Assembly: GCA_030549855.1 (NCBI GenBank)
Contig: JAUQQP010000029.1
Span: 1-64,000, forward strand
Reading direction: 5' to 3'
From: Cyanobacteriota bacterium SRBZ.bins.94.201705
Lineage (GTDB): Bacteria; Cyanobacteriota; Cyanobacteriia; Cyanobacteriales; Cyanobacteriaceae
DNA: 64,000 nt
The notes under the pieces were generated by a model. The model was not told the origin of the DNA. It made no database searches and saw only the letters and a program-made list of their open reading frames with translations. Shown piece by piece: positions 1 through 8,716 of the stretch. The translations under genes were made by a program, and so were the position numbers. Within the stretch, counting starts at the first letter, position 1. Every line of letters starts with the position of its first letter.

Positions 1-111
1 TTTTCCCGGCGTGGCTATAAAAAAGTCTTTATTCTATCTTGACAAACTAACCCCCCTACGGTTAAACGGGGGGCAACGGTCGAAATTAGGTCGAAAACCT
101 GACTAGATATT

Positions 112-174
112 GTGTTAGACAAATAATTGTGGTTACCAATTTGGTACCGAACTTATAGTTAGTTTACTGGTCAG
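112..174 (-). repeat. tRNA-linked 63-bp repeat, copy 1
   Basis: Read on the minus strand, this stretch lies 37 nt downstream of tRNA-Ser. It matches 62366-62428, which lies just downstream of tRNA-Thr, at 52 of 63 positions without gaps. A 29-bp block containing AAATTGGTAACCACAATT is almost unchanged. Inside it AATTG and CAATT form inverted arms around a 7-bp centre. The two copies are in opposite orientation in the window. Function is unknown; see the finding on the tRNA-linked element. Confidence 0.85.
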
Positions 175-211
175 ATAGCTGAAACCGTTGGTTATACATG
201 TCAAAAAACAA

Positions 212-299
212 CGGAGAGAGTGGGATTTGAACCCACGAGAGACATAACGTCTCTAGCAGTTTTCGAGACTGCCGCAATCAACCACTCTGCCATCTCTCC
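212..299 (-). tRNA. tRNA-Ser (anticodon CGA)
   Basis: On the minus strand a seven-base acceptor GGAGAGA pairs with TCTCTCC, followed by a G discriminator as usual for serine tRNAs. The anticodon stem GCAGT/ACTGC encloses the loop CTCGAAA, giving anticodon CGA, which reads UCG. A long variable arm follows (GAGACG..CGTCTC type), the hallmark of a class II tRNA. The T arm holds GGTTCAAAT. CCA is not encoded. Length is about 88 nt. Confidence 0.95.
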
Positions 300-308
300 A
301 CAGTATTC

Positions 309-338
309 ATTATAATTAGCGCCGGGTGGGAATTTCAA
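309..338 (-). promoter_or_regulatory. promoter of tRNA-Ser
   Basis: On the minus strand TTGAAA (333-338) and TATAAT (309-314) are separated by 18 bp. This places transcription start within a few bases of the tRNA 5' end. It fits a sigma-70 type housekeeping promoter. Confidence 0.7.
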
Positions 339-399
339 GGGGCTAATGGGATAATAAAATAGGTCCAGTGTTTGCAATTGTTAGCCATTGAACAAGTTT

Positions 400-1548
400 A
401 TGGATAAATACGACATGATTGTCATTGGGGCGGGATTGACTGGTTGTGCCCTAGCAGTGGAGTTAGCCAAACAAAATGTGGAGGTTTTGTTATTAGAAAA
501 AACAGATAATCCTGTCAATGCTACTGTTTTGAGTTATGGGGGGATTGCCTATTGGTGTGGCCTTGATGAGCTTACCATAAAACTATGCGAGGAAGCTATT
601 GAAATCTATCGCCATCTCCACAACCAACTAGATGAAGATGTTGAGTTTAGGGAGATAACGTTACTGTTTACTATTGATAAAAACCAAGACGTTTACAAGA
701 CTTTTGAGGAGTATAAACGGTTTCATATTCAACCAGAATTGCTAGATGTAGCTGAGACTATTTCCCTGGAGCCTTTGATAAATCCGGAGGCTATTGCCGG
801 CAGTTTAAAATTTCCCCAAGGGCATATTAATCCTGTAAAATTGCTCCAGGCCTACCGAACAAAATTAGAAAAATTAGGGGGAAAAATAATAACAGACGAG
901 GTAATATCTTTGAGGGAAAATAAGGGGAGAATAGAAGGGGTAAATGGGAAAGATAACAGCTATTTAGCAGAAAAGGTAGTGGTGACGGCAGGGGCATTTT
1001 CTCGCCAAATTCTCCGGGAGGCGGGTATAAATCTACCGTTGTATTTTAGTCAAGCACAAGTTATTAAAACCCCTCCTAGCGAGATAAAACTCTCCACCCT
1101 GGTAATGCCTGCCACTACTAATCGTCTAGAAACGGAGAAAAAAGTAGCCCAGGAAGATATATGGGAGTCCCAGAGTGATACAATATACGGAGACGTGTTA
1201 GAGGCGGGGGCTATTCAATTTAAAGATGGTAGTTATTGTCTAGGGCAGATAAGTCAGATTATACCCAATCTCAATCCGAAGATAGACGCCAAAACCGGTG
1301 AGAGAAGACTGAGAGAAGCCATAGGCAGGATACTACCAGCCCTTGCCCAACTACCGGGAAGATGGTACAACTGTCAAGTAGCCTTTGCGGGGGGGGCGCC
1401 ATTTTTGGTGAGGGAAATACCAGAAAAAGAGGGGTTATCAGTATTTTCCGGCTTTACCAGCCCCTTTGTATTTGTGCCGCCGCTAGCATATCATTTTGCC
1501 CGTCACCTTGTCACCGGCTTTGATGAGATTATCGGTTTGTTGGCATAA
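400..1548 (+). CDS. FAD-dependent oxidoreductase, DAO family
   Basis: A flavoprotein of the D-amino-acid/glycine oxidase fold, about 382 residues. The N-terminus shows a dinucleotide-binding motif GAGLTG at residues 10-15 and an acidic residue (E33) closing the second beta strand, as expected for FAD. Such enzymes oxidise amines or amino acids; the substrate cannot be read from sequence. I chose the ATG at 400 because it puts the FAD motif at the usual distance; a TTG 12 nt upstream is possible and neither has a clear ribosome site. Its 3' end overlaps the convergent DUF928 gene by 46 bp. Confidence 0.8.
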   Translation: MDKYDMIVIGAGLTGCALAVELAKQNVEVLLLEKTDNPVNATVLSYGGIAYWCGLDELTIKLCEEAIEIYRHLHNQLDEDVEFREITLLFTIDKNQDVYKTFEEYKRFHIQPELLDVAETISLEPLINPEAIAGSLKFPQGHINPVKLLQAYRTKLEKLGGKIITDEVISLRENKGRIEGVNGKDNSYLAEKVVVTAGAFSRQILREAGINLPLYFSQAQVIKTPPSEIKLSTLVMPATTNRLETEKKVAQEDIWESQSDTIYGDVLEAGAIQFKDGSYCLGQISQIIPNLNPKIDAKTGERRLREAIGRILPALAQLPGRWYNCQVAFAGGAPFLVREIPEKEGLSVFSGFTSPFVFVPPLAYHFARHLVTGFDEIIGLLA

Positions 1549-2210
1549 AGCCGTAAACCGACAGAATTCAACAATTCCACCCATTCTCGCGGTTGTGATT
1601 TTCTCACCTGGGAGACTAGGGCAATAGTATCCCCCCAGAGGTTAGCATTGGCGTAAATTTGTGCCCTTTTTATGGTGTCTGTTTCTCCCATCAAGGTTTC
1701 TAAAAGTTGCCAGTCGGGGGAAACCCTTTCCACACTGCCCCTAATAGTAGTGGGACTCCCTCCGTTAGGCGATGGGGTGGGACAGACGAGGGAAACCTCC
1801 CAGTTGTAACTTTGCCCTTCATCCAATATAGCATCTCGACTAGGATTGATTCTAAGGACATAATCGCCTTGTTGGATGGGAATTTCCTGGGAGTCAATCT
1901 CAGTGCCACTGCCATCTTTGAGGAGAAACCTGACTAGCCTTGCCTGGGTTTTGGGGATATAGACAAAAAAGGGGGTTTGGGGGGAGACAGTGGTAAAATA
2001 GTTGTCATCACCGGGGGTTAACGCCTTCATAGGTAATCCCCCTTGGATGCAAAGACTGGCACCACCTCTCCTTCCCCCGGCGGCCGTACTTCTGGGGGCT
2101 TGTCTTTTGGGGGCATTAGGGAATTCCACTGCCCCTACTGTCGTCAGGGAGGTACTGAAAACTAACCCGGCCAATGCCAATAGCAGCGTCACAGGAGTAG
2201 ATTTGCTCAT
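1503..2210 (-). CDS. DUF928 secreted protein
   Basis: A 235-residue protein with a hydrophobic leader (LLLALAGLVFSTSLTTVGA) fitting a cleavable signal peptide. A proline/arginine/glycine-rich linker follows, then a domain with the FVYIPKT and YNWEVSLVCP-like segments typical of cyanobacterial DUF928 proteins. DUF928 proteins are mostly extracytoplasmic and often sit beside CHASE2 or adhesin genes; their molecular role is unknown. Here the neighbours are a flavoprotein and lipA, so context adds little. The 3' end overlaps the convergent flavoprotein by 46 bp, and that sequence codes on both strands. Confidence 0.75.
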   Translation of the reverse strand: MSKSTPVTLLLALAGLVFSTSLTTVGAVEFPNAPKRQAPRSTAAGGRRGGASLCIQGGLPMKALTPGDDNYFTTVSPQTPFFVYIPKTQARLVRFLLKDGSGTEIDSQEIPIQQGDYVLRINPSRDAILDEGQSYNWEVSLVCPTPSPNGGSPTTIRGSVERVSPDWQLLETLMGETDTIKRAQIYANANLWGDTIALVSQVRKSQPREWVELLNSVGLRLYANKPIISSKPVTR

Positions 2211-2325
2211 AGTTTCCTCTTTGGGCTCGCCAGTTAGTTACAGCACCCCGATTCCATTCTACTCCTTTTGTTCCCCAAAAAGGCCCCCATTAAACATTTC
2301 TTAACAAGGGAGGATTAGGGTATGT

Positions 2326-2370
2326 GGGGATAAAGAGTCATAAGTCCCTGCGGGGATAAAGAGTCATAAG
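2326..2370. repeat. 26-bp tandem duplication across the lipA stop
   Basis: GGGGATAAAGAGTCATAAG occurs at 2326 and again at 2352, a 26-bp tandem step. The two copies straddle the end of lipA. Because 26 is not a multiple of three, the second copy is read in another frame and supplies the TGA stop, so the last residues of LipA (PRRDL) result from the duplication. Confidence 0.85.
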
Positions 2371-3216
2371 ACGTTGAACCTCGTGGGCGTGGTAGGAACT
2401 ACGGGTGAGGGGACTAGACACCACCTGTAAGAAGCCGAGGGATTCGCCATATTCCTTCCAAGCGGCAAACTGAGAGGGGGGGATAAACTGTTGGACGGGG
2501 AGGTGTTTTGGGGAAGGTTGTAGGTACTGGCCGATGGTGAGGATGTCACAGTCTACTTGACGCAAATCCCGCATAACCTGTCTTACTTCCTCCTCCGTTT
2601 CGCCCAAACCTACCATAATTCCTGACTTGGTGTAGGTTTTTGGGGCCATTTCTCTTACTTTTGCCAATAATTCCAGACTACGCTTGTAGTCTCCCTGGGG
2701 ACGGACTTTTCGGTACAGACGAGGGACAGTCTCGGTGTTGTGATTGAGGACTTCCGGTTGGGCTTCCAGGATTAATTTGAGGGCCTCCCAGTTGCCACAG
2801 AGGTCTGGTATTAGTAGTTCTATTGTGGTATTAGGAGATAGGCGACGAATTTCCTGGACACAGGCGACGAATTGACTGGCACCGCCATCGGGGAGATCAT
2901 CGCGGTTGACGGAGGTGATGACCACATGGCTAAGGCGGAGACGACGGACGGCCTCAGCCAGGCGCAGGGGCTCAGTGGCATCCAAGCCCCGGGGGGTTTT
3001 ATCGAAGTCTATATCACAGTAGGGGCAGGCACGGGTACAGGCTGGCCCCATAATGAGGAAAGTAGCAGTACCGGCGTGGAAACACTCACCGATATTAGGA
3101 CAGGAGGCCTCCTCACACACGGTATTCAAACCCAAATCCCGGAGGATGCCCTTTACCGCGCCCACCCGTTGGACTTGTGGGGCTTTTACTCTTAGCCACT
3201 CAGGTTTTACTGTCAC
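2338..3216 (-). CDS. lipA: lipoyl synthase
   Basis: A radical-SAM enzyme that inserts two sulfurs into protein-bound octanoyl chains to make lipoate for 2-oxoacid dehydrogenases and the glycine cleavage system. The auxiliary cluster cysteines are C34, C39 and C45 ([12 protein letters not shown]). The SAM-cluster motif is C60-x3-C64-x2-C67 (CTRACPYC). The C-terminal RSSYHA with its cluster-ligating serine is present. At 292 residues it is full length. The last few codons come from a 26-bp duplication. The octanoyltransferase partner lipB is at the far end of the window, not in an operon. Confidence 0.97.
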   Translation of the reverse strand: MTVKPEWLRVKAPQVQRVGAVKGILRDLGLNTVCEEASCPNIGECFHAGTATFLIMGPACTRACPYCDIDFDKTPRGLDATEPLRLAEAVRRLRLSHVVITSVNRDDLPDGGASQFVACVQEIRRLSPNTTIELLIPDLCGNWEALKLILEAQPEVLNHNTETVPRLYRKVRPQGDYKRSLELLAKVREMAPKTYTKSGIMVGLGETEEEVRQVMRDLRQVDCDILTIGQYLQPSPKHLPVQQFIPPSQFAAWKEYGESLGFLQVVSSPLTRSSYHAHEVQRLMTLYPRRDL

Positions 3217-3270
3217 TTTGTTCCCTAATACTTGTCTAACCCTTGTTGACTATCATACCCCTTTCTCCTC

Positions 3271-6090
3271 TTATTGTCCTGGTTGAGTATAACTGCGGAT
3301 AAAGGCCTCTTGGATCAGGTAGACAAACTGAGGTGTCATGGGAGGCAGGTTTTTGGCGTCGTTGAAATCTGAGTCATAGTCCCAAGGACGAAGGGGGGGA
3401 CTATAGACATTAGCCTTACCCCATTTACCACTGACGTTTATCGGAGTACCAAGACTTACAAAAGAGCCACGATAACGCCACTCCCGCCCACTCCAATTTT
3501 CTAAAAAGCGGGGGTAGTTTTCCAAGCCGCCATTGTAATCGTAACCAGGGGCGTTAGTAATGTCTGTTCCCGCCAAGAGGGCGGCATTGAACTCCGTATG
3601 TTTAGGCAAATCGTTTCTATGGCCAGTACAAGTGATTGCCCTTTCACCTGAGGGGATGCTTGACACCGGCAGTTGTGCGTGGAAAACGGTCCTGTCGTTA
3701 TTAATACAGGCTTTGGAGAGGGGGGTAAAGGAGTCCACCAGGAAGGCAGCGGGTTGCTTGTTGGCTGGCCGGTTGATGAACTCATTTTCGCCCCGGGGGC
3801 TGCTAAGACTTTCGCTTGCACCCGTGTGGTAGTCTCTTGTGCTAACGTTATAGTCTCCCTGTACGTACACGGCCTGGTCAGAGACAAAGGTGAGGCCGGT
3901 GGGATCAGGGTAATTTTGAGTGCGGCCCAAGCCTGGTAACTGTTCCCCGCCGACAATAGCAAATCCAAAACGGCTTTGCCCCGGCCGATACTCCCCGTAC
4001 CTTGAGGGATTTGATACCGCCTTGTAGTTTTCCCCCATGGTGGCATAGAATACCAGCCCACCGTGGGAGGTATCCCTGGCTGCTAAACCCAGGCGTTGGA
4101 AGGAATACTCAGGGGCTGTGTTATCGGCGGGGGCACGGTCGAAAAGCAACTGGTTGGCGGATACAAGATGGGTATCATTGCCACCGCCACTGTTGCCACC
4201 GCCACTGTTACTGCCGCCACGTGGGTCTCGGTATACTCCATCCCGATTCCAGACTACAAGGCTTTCTAGGTTAATTTGCAAAAGACGCAGATCTTTCTCC
4301 TCCCTGTGGTTGTAGAAGCGGTAGGGGGTGTTATGGTTAGGAGCATCCCGTCCTACATCAGTGATGGGGGCGGGGGCAAAACAACGTCTGGTGTCCTCTT
4401 TAGCTGTTCCAGTGCCACTACTGCCCTGGTATTCCGCTAGGCCGGCTATTTCCTGGGCAGTCATATTCTCAATAGCGTCTATGGCCTTTTTTCTCGCCCC
4501 GGTGTTGTTGCCGAAGGCATTCACTAGTGTAGGGTTGTTATTGAGACTGTTAGCCGGATTAGTAGCAAAGCTACTGTAGAGATTGCCGTCTTGGCTTTTA
4601 ATATCTTTTACAGGAATACTCAGAAGAGAGTAGCGCAGGGGTACATTGGAGTTGGCATGGTGGATTTCTTTGAGCAGCCAATCCTGGGCCACTTGCCTGA
4701 GGGCATTTTTCTGTGTTACGCTCAGGCTTTGGTACCAGTCCTTTAATGGCCCCTCATATTTGTCATTGCCCTGACCCAGTGTTACCTGTCTGGTGGCGTT
4801 TTCTACCCTCGCCGGTTTGCAGATATGGAAGGGATTGGGCACACCATTATTATTAACAACAGTTTCGGGTATGTTGGCCAAGTCTGCACCCACCAAAACC
4901 GGTTGCAACAGACTCATTTTCTGCTCGTCGGTTAGGTTGTAAGTGCTGATGGGATTGCCATTGGTATCCCGTTTGATCACAGTAATCTCGAAGGGAAAGT
5001 TGTTATTCGTCATCCGGCGATAGTTGTCATTTTCGGTGGAGCGAGGAGTGAAAACAATCCGGAGATCGGCATTTCTCCAATAGTCCCCATTGGTCTTGTC
5101 GAAAATACCACTGGGTGTAGGCACCTGTATTGGCTCCTGCATTCGCACCCTTACCCGGCCTTGCCATGTCTGTCTGACTCTGTCTGGATTCATGGCGTTA
5201 GTGGTTGGGGTGGTGCTACCAGTGCCTCCCGATAGCAGATTAATGGGGTTGCCGGCACTATTGTCGATTTGAACTTTTTCATTTGGGTAGGTACTGTTGT
5301 CATTTTTCCGTTTGTTGTATATATCCCTCAGAGTGGAAACCAATCCCCGGATGCGCAGCAAATTACCTGATCCTAGATACAAGTCTCCATTGGTGTGGAC
5401 AGGGCCATTTAACACCATTGTAGGGCCAGGGAGTATTTCCAGGTCGTCCCGGTAGAAGGCGGCAAACTGGAACATGGGCACCAGTCTTGTCCTCACGTCC
5501 ATTTGTAGTACAGCACTTGCCCTGGTGTTGTTGCCCAGCTGTTTAGTACCGGCGTCTACCTCCTTGTATGCTAGGGCGTATACAGAGTAGGTGTATTCCA
5601 GGGCAGTTGTACCGGCAAAGGGTTGTCCGGCAGGCACAGTGATTTGTCTTGACCCTGAAGGTACTATATAGCTAACACCAATGTAACCACTCCTTCCGGG
5701 GGCTGGGGGTGGGAATCGTTTTGTCTGACAGGCAAAATCCCCACTTCCCCTTCCTACACTACTTCCCTCCTGGAGACAGTAGGAGATGGATTCGGGGGAA
5801 GTACCAGTTGGGGTATTCTGCAATAGGTATATTCGTCTCAGCTGCGCCGCCCTTTCATTGGCCACTGCCTCGGCTACATACAGGGCTGTGTTCGCATCTA
5901 TAGAGGAAGCTGTAGCACTTAGTTGTTCCAGCCGGGTGAGTTTAGCATACTGAGCCACTAAAGTAGACAAGCCAACTACAAGGGCTAGAGCCAACACTAA
6001 CACGTAGCCCCCCTCTTCCTCTGTTTCCTCCGGCTTACGGTTTGTGGCTTTTAGTATACAATTTATTATGTAGTACAATGGCTTTTTCAT
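3271..6090 (-). CDS. hpsA: HpsA-like hormogonium polysaccharide protein
   Basis: A 939-residue protein with one N-terminal membrane segment (about residues 29-47) preceded by a charged EETEEEGG stretch, then a very long exported part rich in Asn, Gly, Pro and Arg. The segment DDLEILPGPTMVLNGPVHTN is characteristic of the HpsA family. In Nostoc, HpsA and the HpsB-D pseudopilins are needed for extracellular polysaccharide and gliding. A Gly/Ser/Asn low-complexity stretch lies near residue 630. It is the last gene of a four-gene minus-strand set and starts 14 bp after hpsC. Family assignment is good; function in this strain is inferred. Confidence 0.8.
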   Translation of the reverse strand: MKKPLYYIINCILKATNRKPEETEEEGGYVLVLALALVVGLSTLVAQYAKLTRLEQLSATASSIDANTALYVAEAVANERAAQLRRIYLLQNTPTGTSPESISYCLQEGSSVGRGSGDFACQTKRFPPPAPGRSGYIGVSYIVPSGSRQITVPAGQPFAGTTALEYTYSVYALAYKEVDAGTKQLGNNTRASAVLQMDVRTRLVPMFQFAAFYRDDLEILPGPTMVLNGPVHTNGDLYLGSGNLLRIRGLVSTLRDIYNKRKNDNSTYPNEKVQIDNSAGNPINLLSGGTGSTTPTTNAMNPDRVRQTWQGRVRVRMQEPIQVPTPSGIFDKTNGDYWRNADLRIVFTPRSTENDNYRRMTNNNFPFEITVIKRDTNGNPISTYNLTDEQKMSLLQPVLVGADLANIPETVVNNNGVPNPFHICKPARVENATRQVTLGQGNDKYEGPLKDWYQSLSVTQKNALRQVAQDWLLKEIHHANSNVPLRYSLLSIPVKDIKSQDGNLYSSFATNPANSLNNNPTLVNAFGNNTGARKKAIDAIENMTAQEIAGLAEYQGSSGTGTAKEDTRRCFAPAPITDVGRDAPNHNTPYRFYNHREEKDLRLLQINLESLVVWNRDGVYRDPRGGSNSGGGNSGGGNDTHLVSANQLLFDRAPADNTAPEYSFQRLGLAARDTSHGGLVFYATMGENYKAVSNPSRYGEYRPGQSRFGFAIVGGEQLPGLGRTQNYPDPTGLTFVSDQAVYVQGDYNVSTRDYHTGASESLSSPRGENEFINRPANKQPAAFLVDSFTPLSKACINNDRTVFHAQLPVSSIPSGERAITCTGHRNDLPKHTEFNAALLAGTDITNAPGYDYNGGLENYPRFLENWSGREWRYRGSFVSLGTPINVSGKWGKANVYSPPLRPWDYDSDFNDAKNLPPMTPQFVYLIQEAFIRSYTQPGQ

Positions 6091-6104
6091 TGCGGTTCAC
6101 CTAC

Positions 6105-7163
6105 CTATCTCATAACAAACCAACACCTGTCGTAGTTGCGAGGGACAAAAGTCTGTTGGAGAGTGAATTTTTCTCTCCTCTTGGTGTCACTCCACCCCAA
6201 AAGTACCTGGGGATATACGTTTTTAGGAGGAAGGGCTTCTATAGTCACAGTGAAGGATGTCTTGTCACAGGGGGCCCTCACATTGGTACCATTAGCCTGA
6301 GGGGTGGCAGTGATGTTTATAGACTTAATCCTTTCCACTAGGGTTAGGGGGTTGTTGTAATCCCCATTAAGGATTAACTCCAGGTTGTAGCCCTCTGTAC
6401 TGTTTCCCCTCAGACGATACCGTCTCTCCTCTATGGCGTACACCCAGCTACTATTTTGGGCGTAGTCATTTTGCCACTGTCTTTCAAACCAAATCCTCGG
6501 CAGGGAAGGATTATTCCCCCCTGGGTGTACAGTTGCAGCAATTAGGTCGGTTTGGTTGTCCTTTCTGGTGTAAACAAAAAACTGTTCCCGGTTGTTGACC
6601 TTATCTAGAATATAAATCCGCCATCTCCTATCAGGCTTACCCTGTCTAATAACCTCCCATGTTTCCAGAATGTCAGGGATGGTATTGTTGTTTCTGTCTA
6701 TTTCTGACGGTTGTTTGTTGGTACACCCAGTCTCGTGTTCCACTAGGAGCATATCATAAGTACCAGCTCGTAACGTTCCACTCCCACAAACTTTAAGCAT
6801 TGGGGGGATTGCACCAGGGATGCCCTTGCGGACAACAAGAGTGGTGTTGTTAGGGCCACCGATTTCAATGGCGTTGAGGTTTTCGGTATCGGGTAAAAGT
6901 TCGCCGGCTTGTTGAATGTCCTGCCCCATGTTAATCATGGCGACGCGGAGGCGTTGCTGTACGTCATTGGTAATGTGTTCCTCTGCTATTAGCCGACGCA
7001 CCTGCATATACCCTTGTAGCCCCAAAACCACCACAATAGCCCCCATAATCGAGGCCACCACGGCTTCCAGGAGGGTAAAGCCTTTTTCATCCCCCTTATG
7101 GGTTGCCTCCCTGAGATATGCGCACGTTGGTAAAAGTAGTTTGAACAGTGTATATGGCTTCAT
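6105..7163 (-). CDS. hpsC: HpsC-like pseudopilin
   Basis: A 352-residue prepilin-like protein. The type III signal is KG|FTLLE with the cleavage glycine at 28 and the conserved Glu at mature position 5, followed by a roughly 20-residue hydrophobic helix. The rest is a large C-terminal domain with no motif I recognise. The start overlaps the end of hpsB by 68 nt; it is supported by a strong ribosome site (AAGGAGG and GGAG) just upstream of the ATG. It should be processed by prepilin peptidase and assembled with the neighbouring pseudopilins. Confidence 0.78.
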   Translation of the reverse strand: MKPYTLFKLLLPTCAYLREATHKGDEKGFTLLEAVVASIMGAIVVVLGLQGYMQVRRLIAEEHITNDVQQRLRVAMINMGQDIQQAGELLPDTENLNAIEIGGPNNTTLVVRKGIPGAIPPMLKVCGSGTLRAGTYDMLLVEHETGCTNKQPSEIDRNNNTIPDILETWEVIRQGKPDRRWRIYILDKVNNREQFFVYTRKDNQTDLIAATVHPGGNNPSLPRIWFERQWQNDYAQNSSWVYAIEERRYRLRGNSTEGYNLELILNGDYNNPLTLVERIKSINITATPQANGTNVRAPCDKTSFTVTIEALPPKNVYPQVLLGWSDTKRREKFTLQQTFVPRNYDRCWFVMR

Positions 7164-7626
7164 TTTCTCCTTTCCTCCTTACCTCTACAACCACATATCT
7201 TTCCTGGTCATTACTCCCCGCGTTGTCACAACTAGTCACCCGGATTGTCCTACCTGCGTTGGTGGTTTGTTCCTGGAGTTCTGGATTACTATTGCATACA
7301 TAACGGTATACTTCCAGTTCATATCCGCCGGCATGGGTGGCATTGACCCGGGTAGGAGTAAGGCCGGTGGGAGGGAGGCCACTGATATTGTCCATAGTGA
7401 TTCGCCTGGTATCCTCTATCACACTGGCGGCCAGGCTTACGGCGGCAGTCCTCAATTCCCCTTCCTTCTTGTTTTGGATTTTCATGGCCACCAGAAACAT
7501 GCCGTTTAGTACCAGTGCCAAACCTATAACCAAAGTAGCCACTGTCACCTCTAATAGGGTTGCCCCCTCTTCTTTCCCTTGCAGTAGTAGTAGCCACCAC
7601 AGTTTTCCTTTCCCTTGTCCTGTCAT
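7096..7626 (-). CDS. hpsB: HpsB-like pseudopilin
   Basis: A prepilin-like protein of about 176 residues with the processing site EEG|ATLLE (Glu at mature position 5) and a hydrophobic helix TVATLVIGLALVLNGMFLV. The mature domain carries four cysteines (VCNSN, SCDN and others) that could form disulfides outside the membrane. The ATG at 7626 has GAGG at proper distance; a GTG 9 nt upstream is less likely. It follows the GspH-like prepilin by 16 bp and its tail codes in a second frame for the hpsC N-terminus. Confidence 0.75.
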   Translation of the reverse strand: MTGQGKGKLWWLLLLQGKEEGATLLEVTVATLVIGLALVLNGMFLVAMKIQNKKEGELRTAAVSLAASVIEDTRRITMDNISGLPPTGLTPTRVNATHAGGYELEVYRYVCNSNPELQEQTTNAGRTIRVTSCDNAGSNDQERYVVVEVRRKGENEAIYTVQTTFTNVRISQGGNP

Positions 7627-7642
7627 AGCCTTCACCTCTTCC

Positions 7643-8512
7643 CTATTCCATTACTCCCCCCCTGAAAACTTGAATTTCCCTCTTTTCTCCGGCCTTATTT
7701 GTAATACGTATTATCACCTTATTGCCTTCATTACTTGGCAGTCCCGGCCTGGAGTGGTATATATACATTATTCCCCGGGAATCAGCACAAAATTGCCACC
7801 AGTAACTAGCAAAGCTATAATCATGGTTGAATATTTTAACGTCCAACTCTTTAGGCAAAAGGGTTTCCCACCTTTGCAACCCAGGGTCATAATTCCATTT
7901 TTGTACCAGGGTGTCCTTTTCCCATAGCCTTCCCACGGGCCTTCCTAGGATAAGCTCATTGGCATTGGTGGATATGCCTATTACCTCATTCAGGTTACTT
8001 AAAGGTGGCGGGGTACTGGGATTGGGATCACGCCAGCCTATTACTATCCTATCCCCTGGCATAAACCCTTCTGTAGACTGTACTGGTAGTCTCGTCCAGC
8101 TGGCAGTCACATTTTGGGTCAAATATGTACCGGTTAGCCTTGTTGCCTCCCTGCAGTTTTTTCCGTCGTCTATTTCCATTACCCAGCGCCAGTGGTTTTC
8201 CATGTCGTTGCGGCTCAAAGGCTCAGGCTCAAACAATCGCAAAGTCACCACCTTGTTCGTCTGAATGGCCCTTGCCCTTGTCTGTCGTAGGATAGCCTTT
8301 GTCTGGGAATAGGCCTCATTTAGCGGGTCAAACAACACTATTTTGGGTATGGTTGCTGCCAGGGCCGCCCCTATTCCCAGTATCACCATTGTCGCCGCTA
8401 ATTCTACAATAGTGAAACCCTCTTCTCTTCCAGGGGTGTTATTATAATCTCTGTGGTTGGTATTTTTAAGTTTTTTTTTCTCCATAGCTCTCTTTCCCTT
8501 CCCCATTTTCAC
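7643..8512 (-). CDS. GspH/FimT-like prepilin
   Basis: A 289-residue prepilin with a long basic leader (about 32 residues) ending EEG|FTIVE, then the membrane helix LAATMVILGIGAALAATIP. The segment after it (LRQTRARAIQTNKVVTLRLF) resembles GspH/FimU minor pilins. It is the first gene of the hps-like operon. Minor pilins of this type prime pseudopilus assembly. No ATPase, platform protein or glycosyltransferase lies nearby, so the machine itself must be encoded elsewhere. An ATG at codon 10 is an alternative start. Confidence 0.75.
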   Translation of the reverse strand: MKMGKGKRAMEKKKLKNTNHRDYNNTPGREEGFTIVELAATMVILGIGAALAATIPKIVLFDPLNEAYSQTKAILRQTRARAIQTNKVVTLRLFEPEPLSRNDMENHWRWVMEIDDGKNCREATRLTGTYLTQNVTASWTRLPVQSTEGFMPGDRIVIGWRDPNPSTPPPLSNLNEVIGISTNANELILGRPVGRLWEKDTLVQKWNYDPGLQRWETLLPKELDVKIFNHDYSFASYWWQFCADSRGIMYIYHSRPGLPSNEGNKVIIRITNKAGEKREIQVFRGGVME

Positions 8513-8716
8513 TGGTAAAAACCGCCCTTCTTTCTATATTCTATGTTTTCCCTTAGGGTAAAATTTCAGGGTTAATACCTATTTTATTTAAATTTTTAGT
8601 AAAGTCGTCCTTTATGCTTAAAAAATCTATGTAATTTTCATGAGGAGAAAACCTCTAGAATTCTCTGAGAAAATAGGGGGGAGAAAAATGGGAGAAATAA
8701 AGACAAAAGGTAGAAC

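Noticed and set aside
51-73. C6/G6 inverted repeat downstream of tRNA-Ser
   Set aside because: It forms a hairpin but lacks a T-run on the minus strand, so I did not call a terminator.
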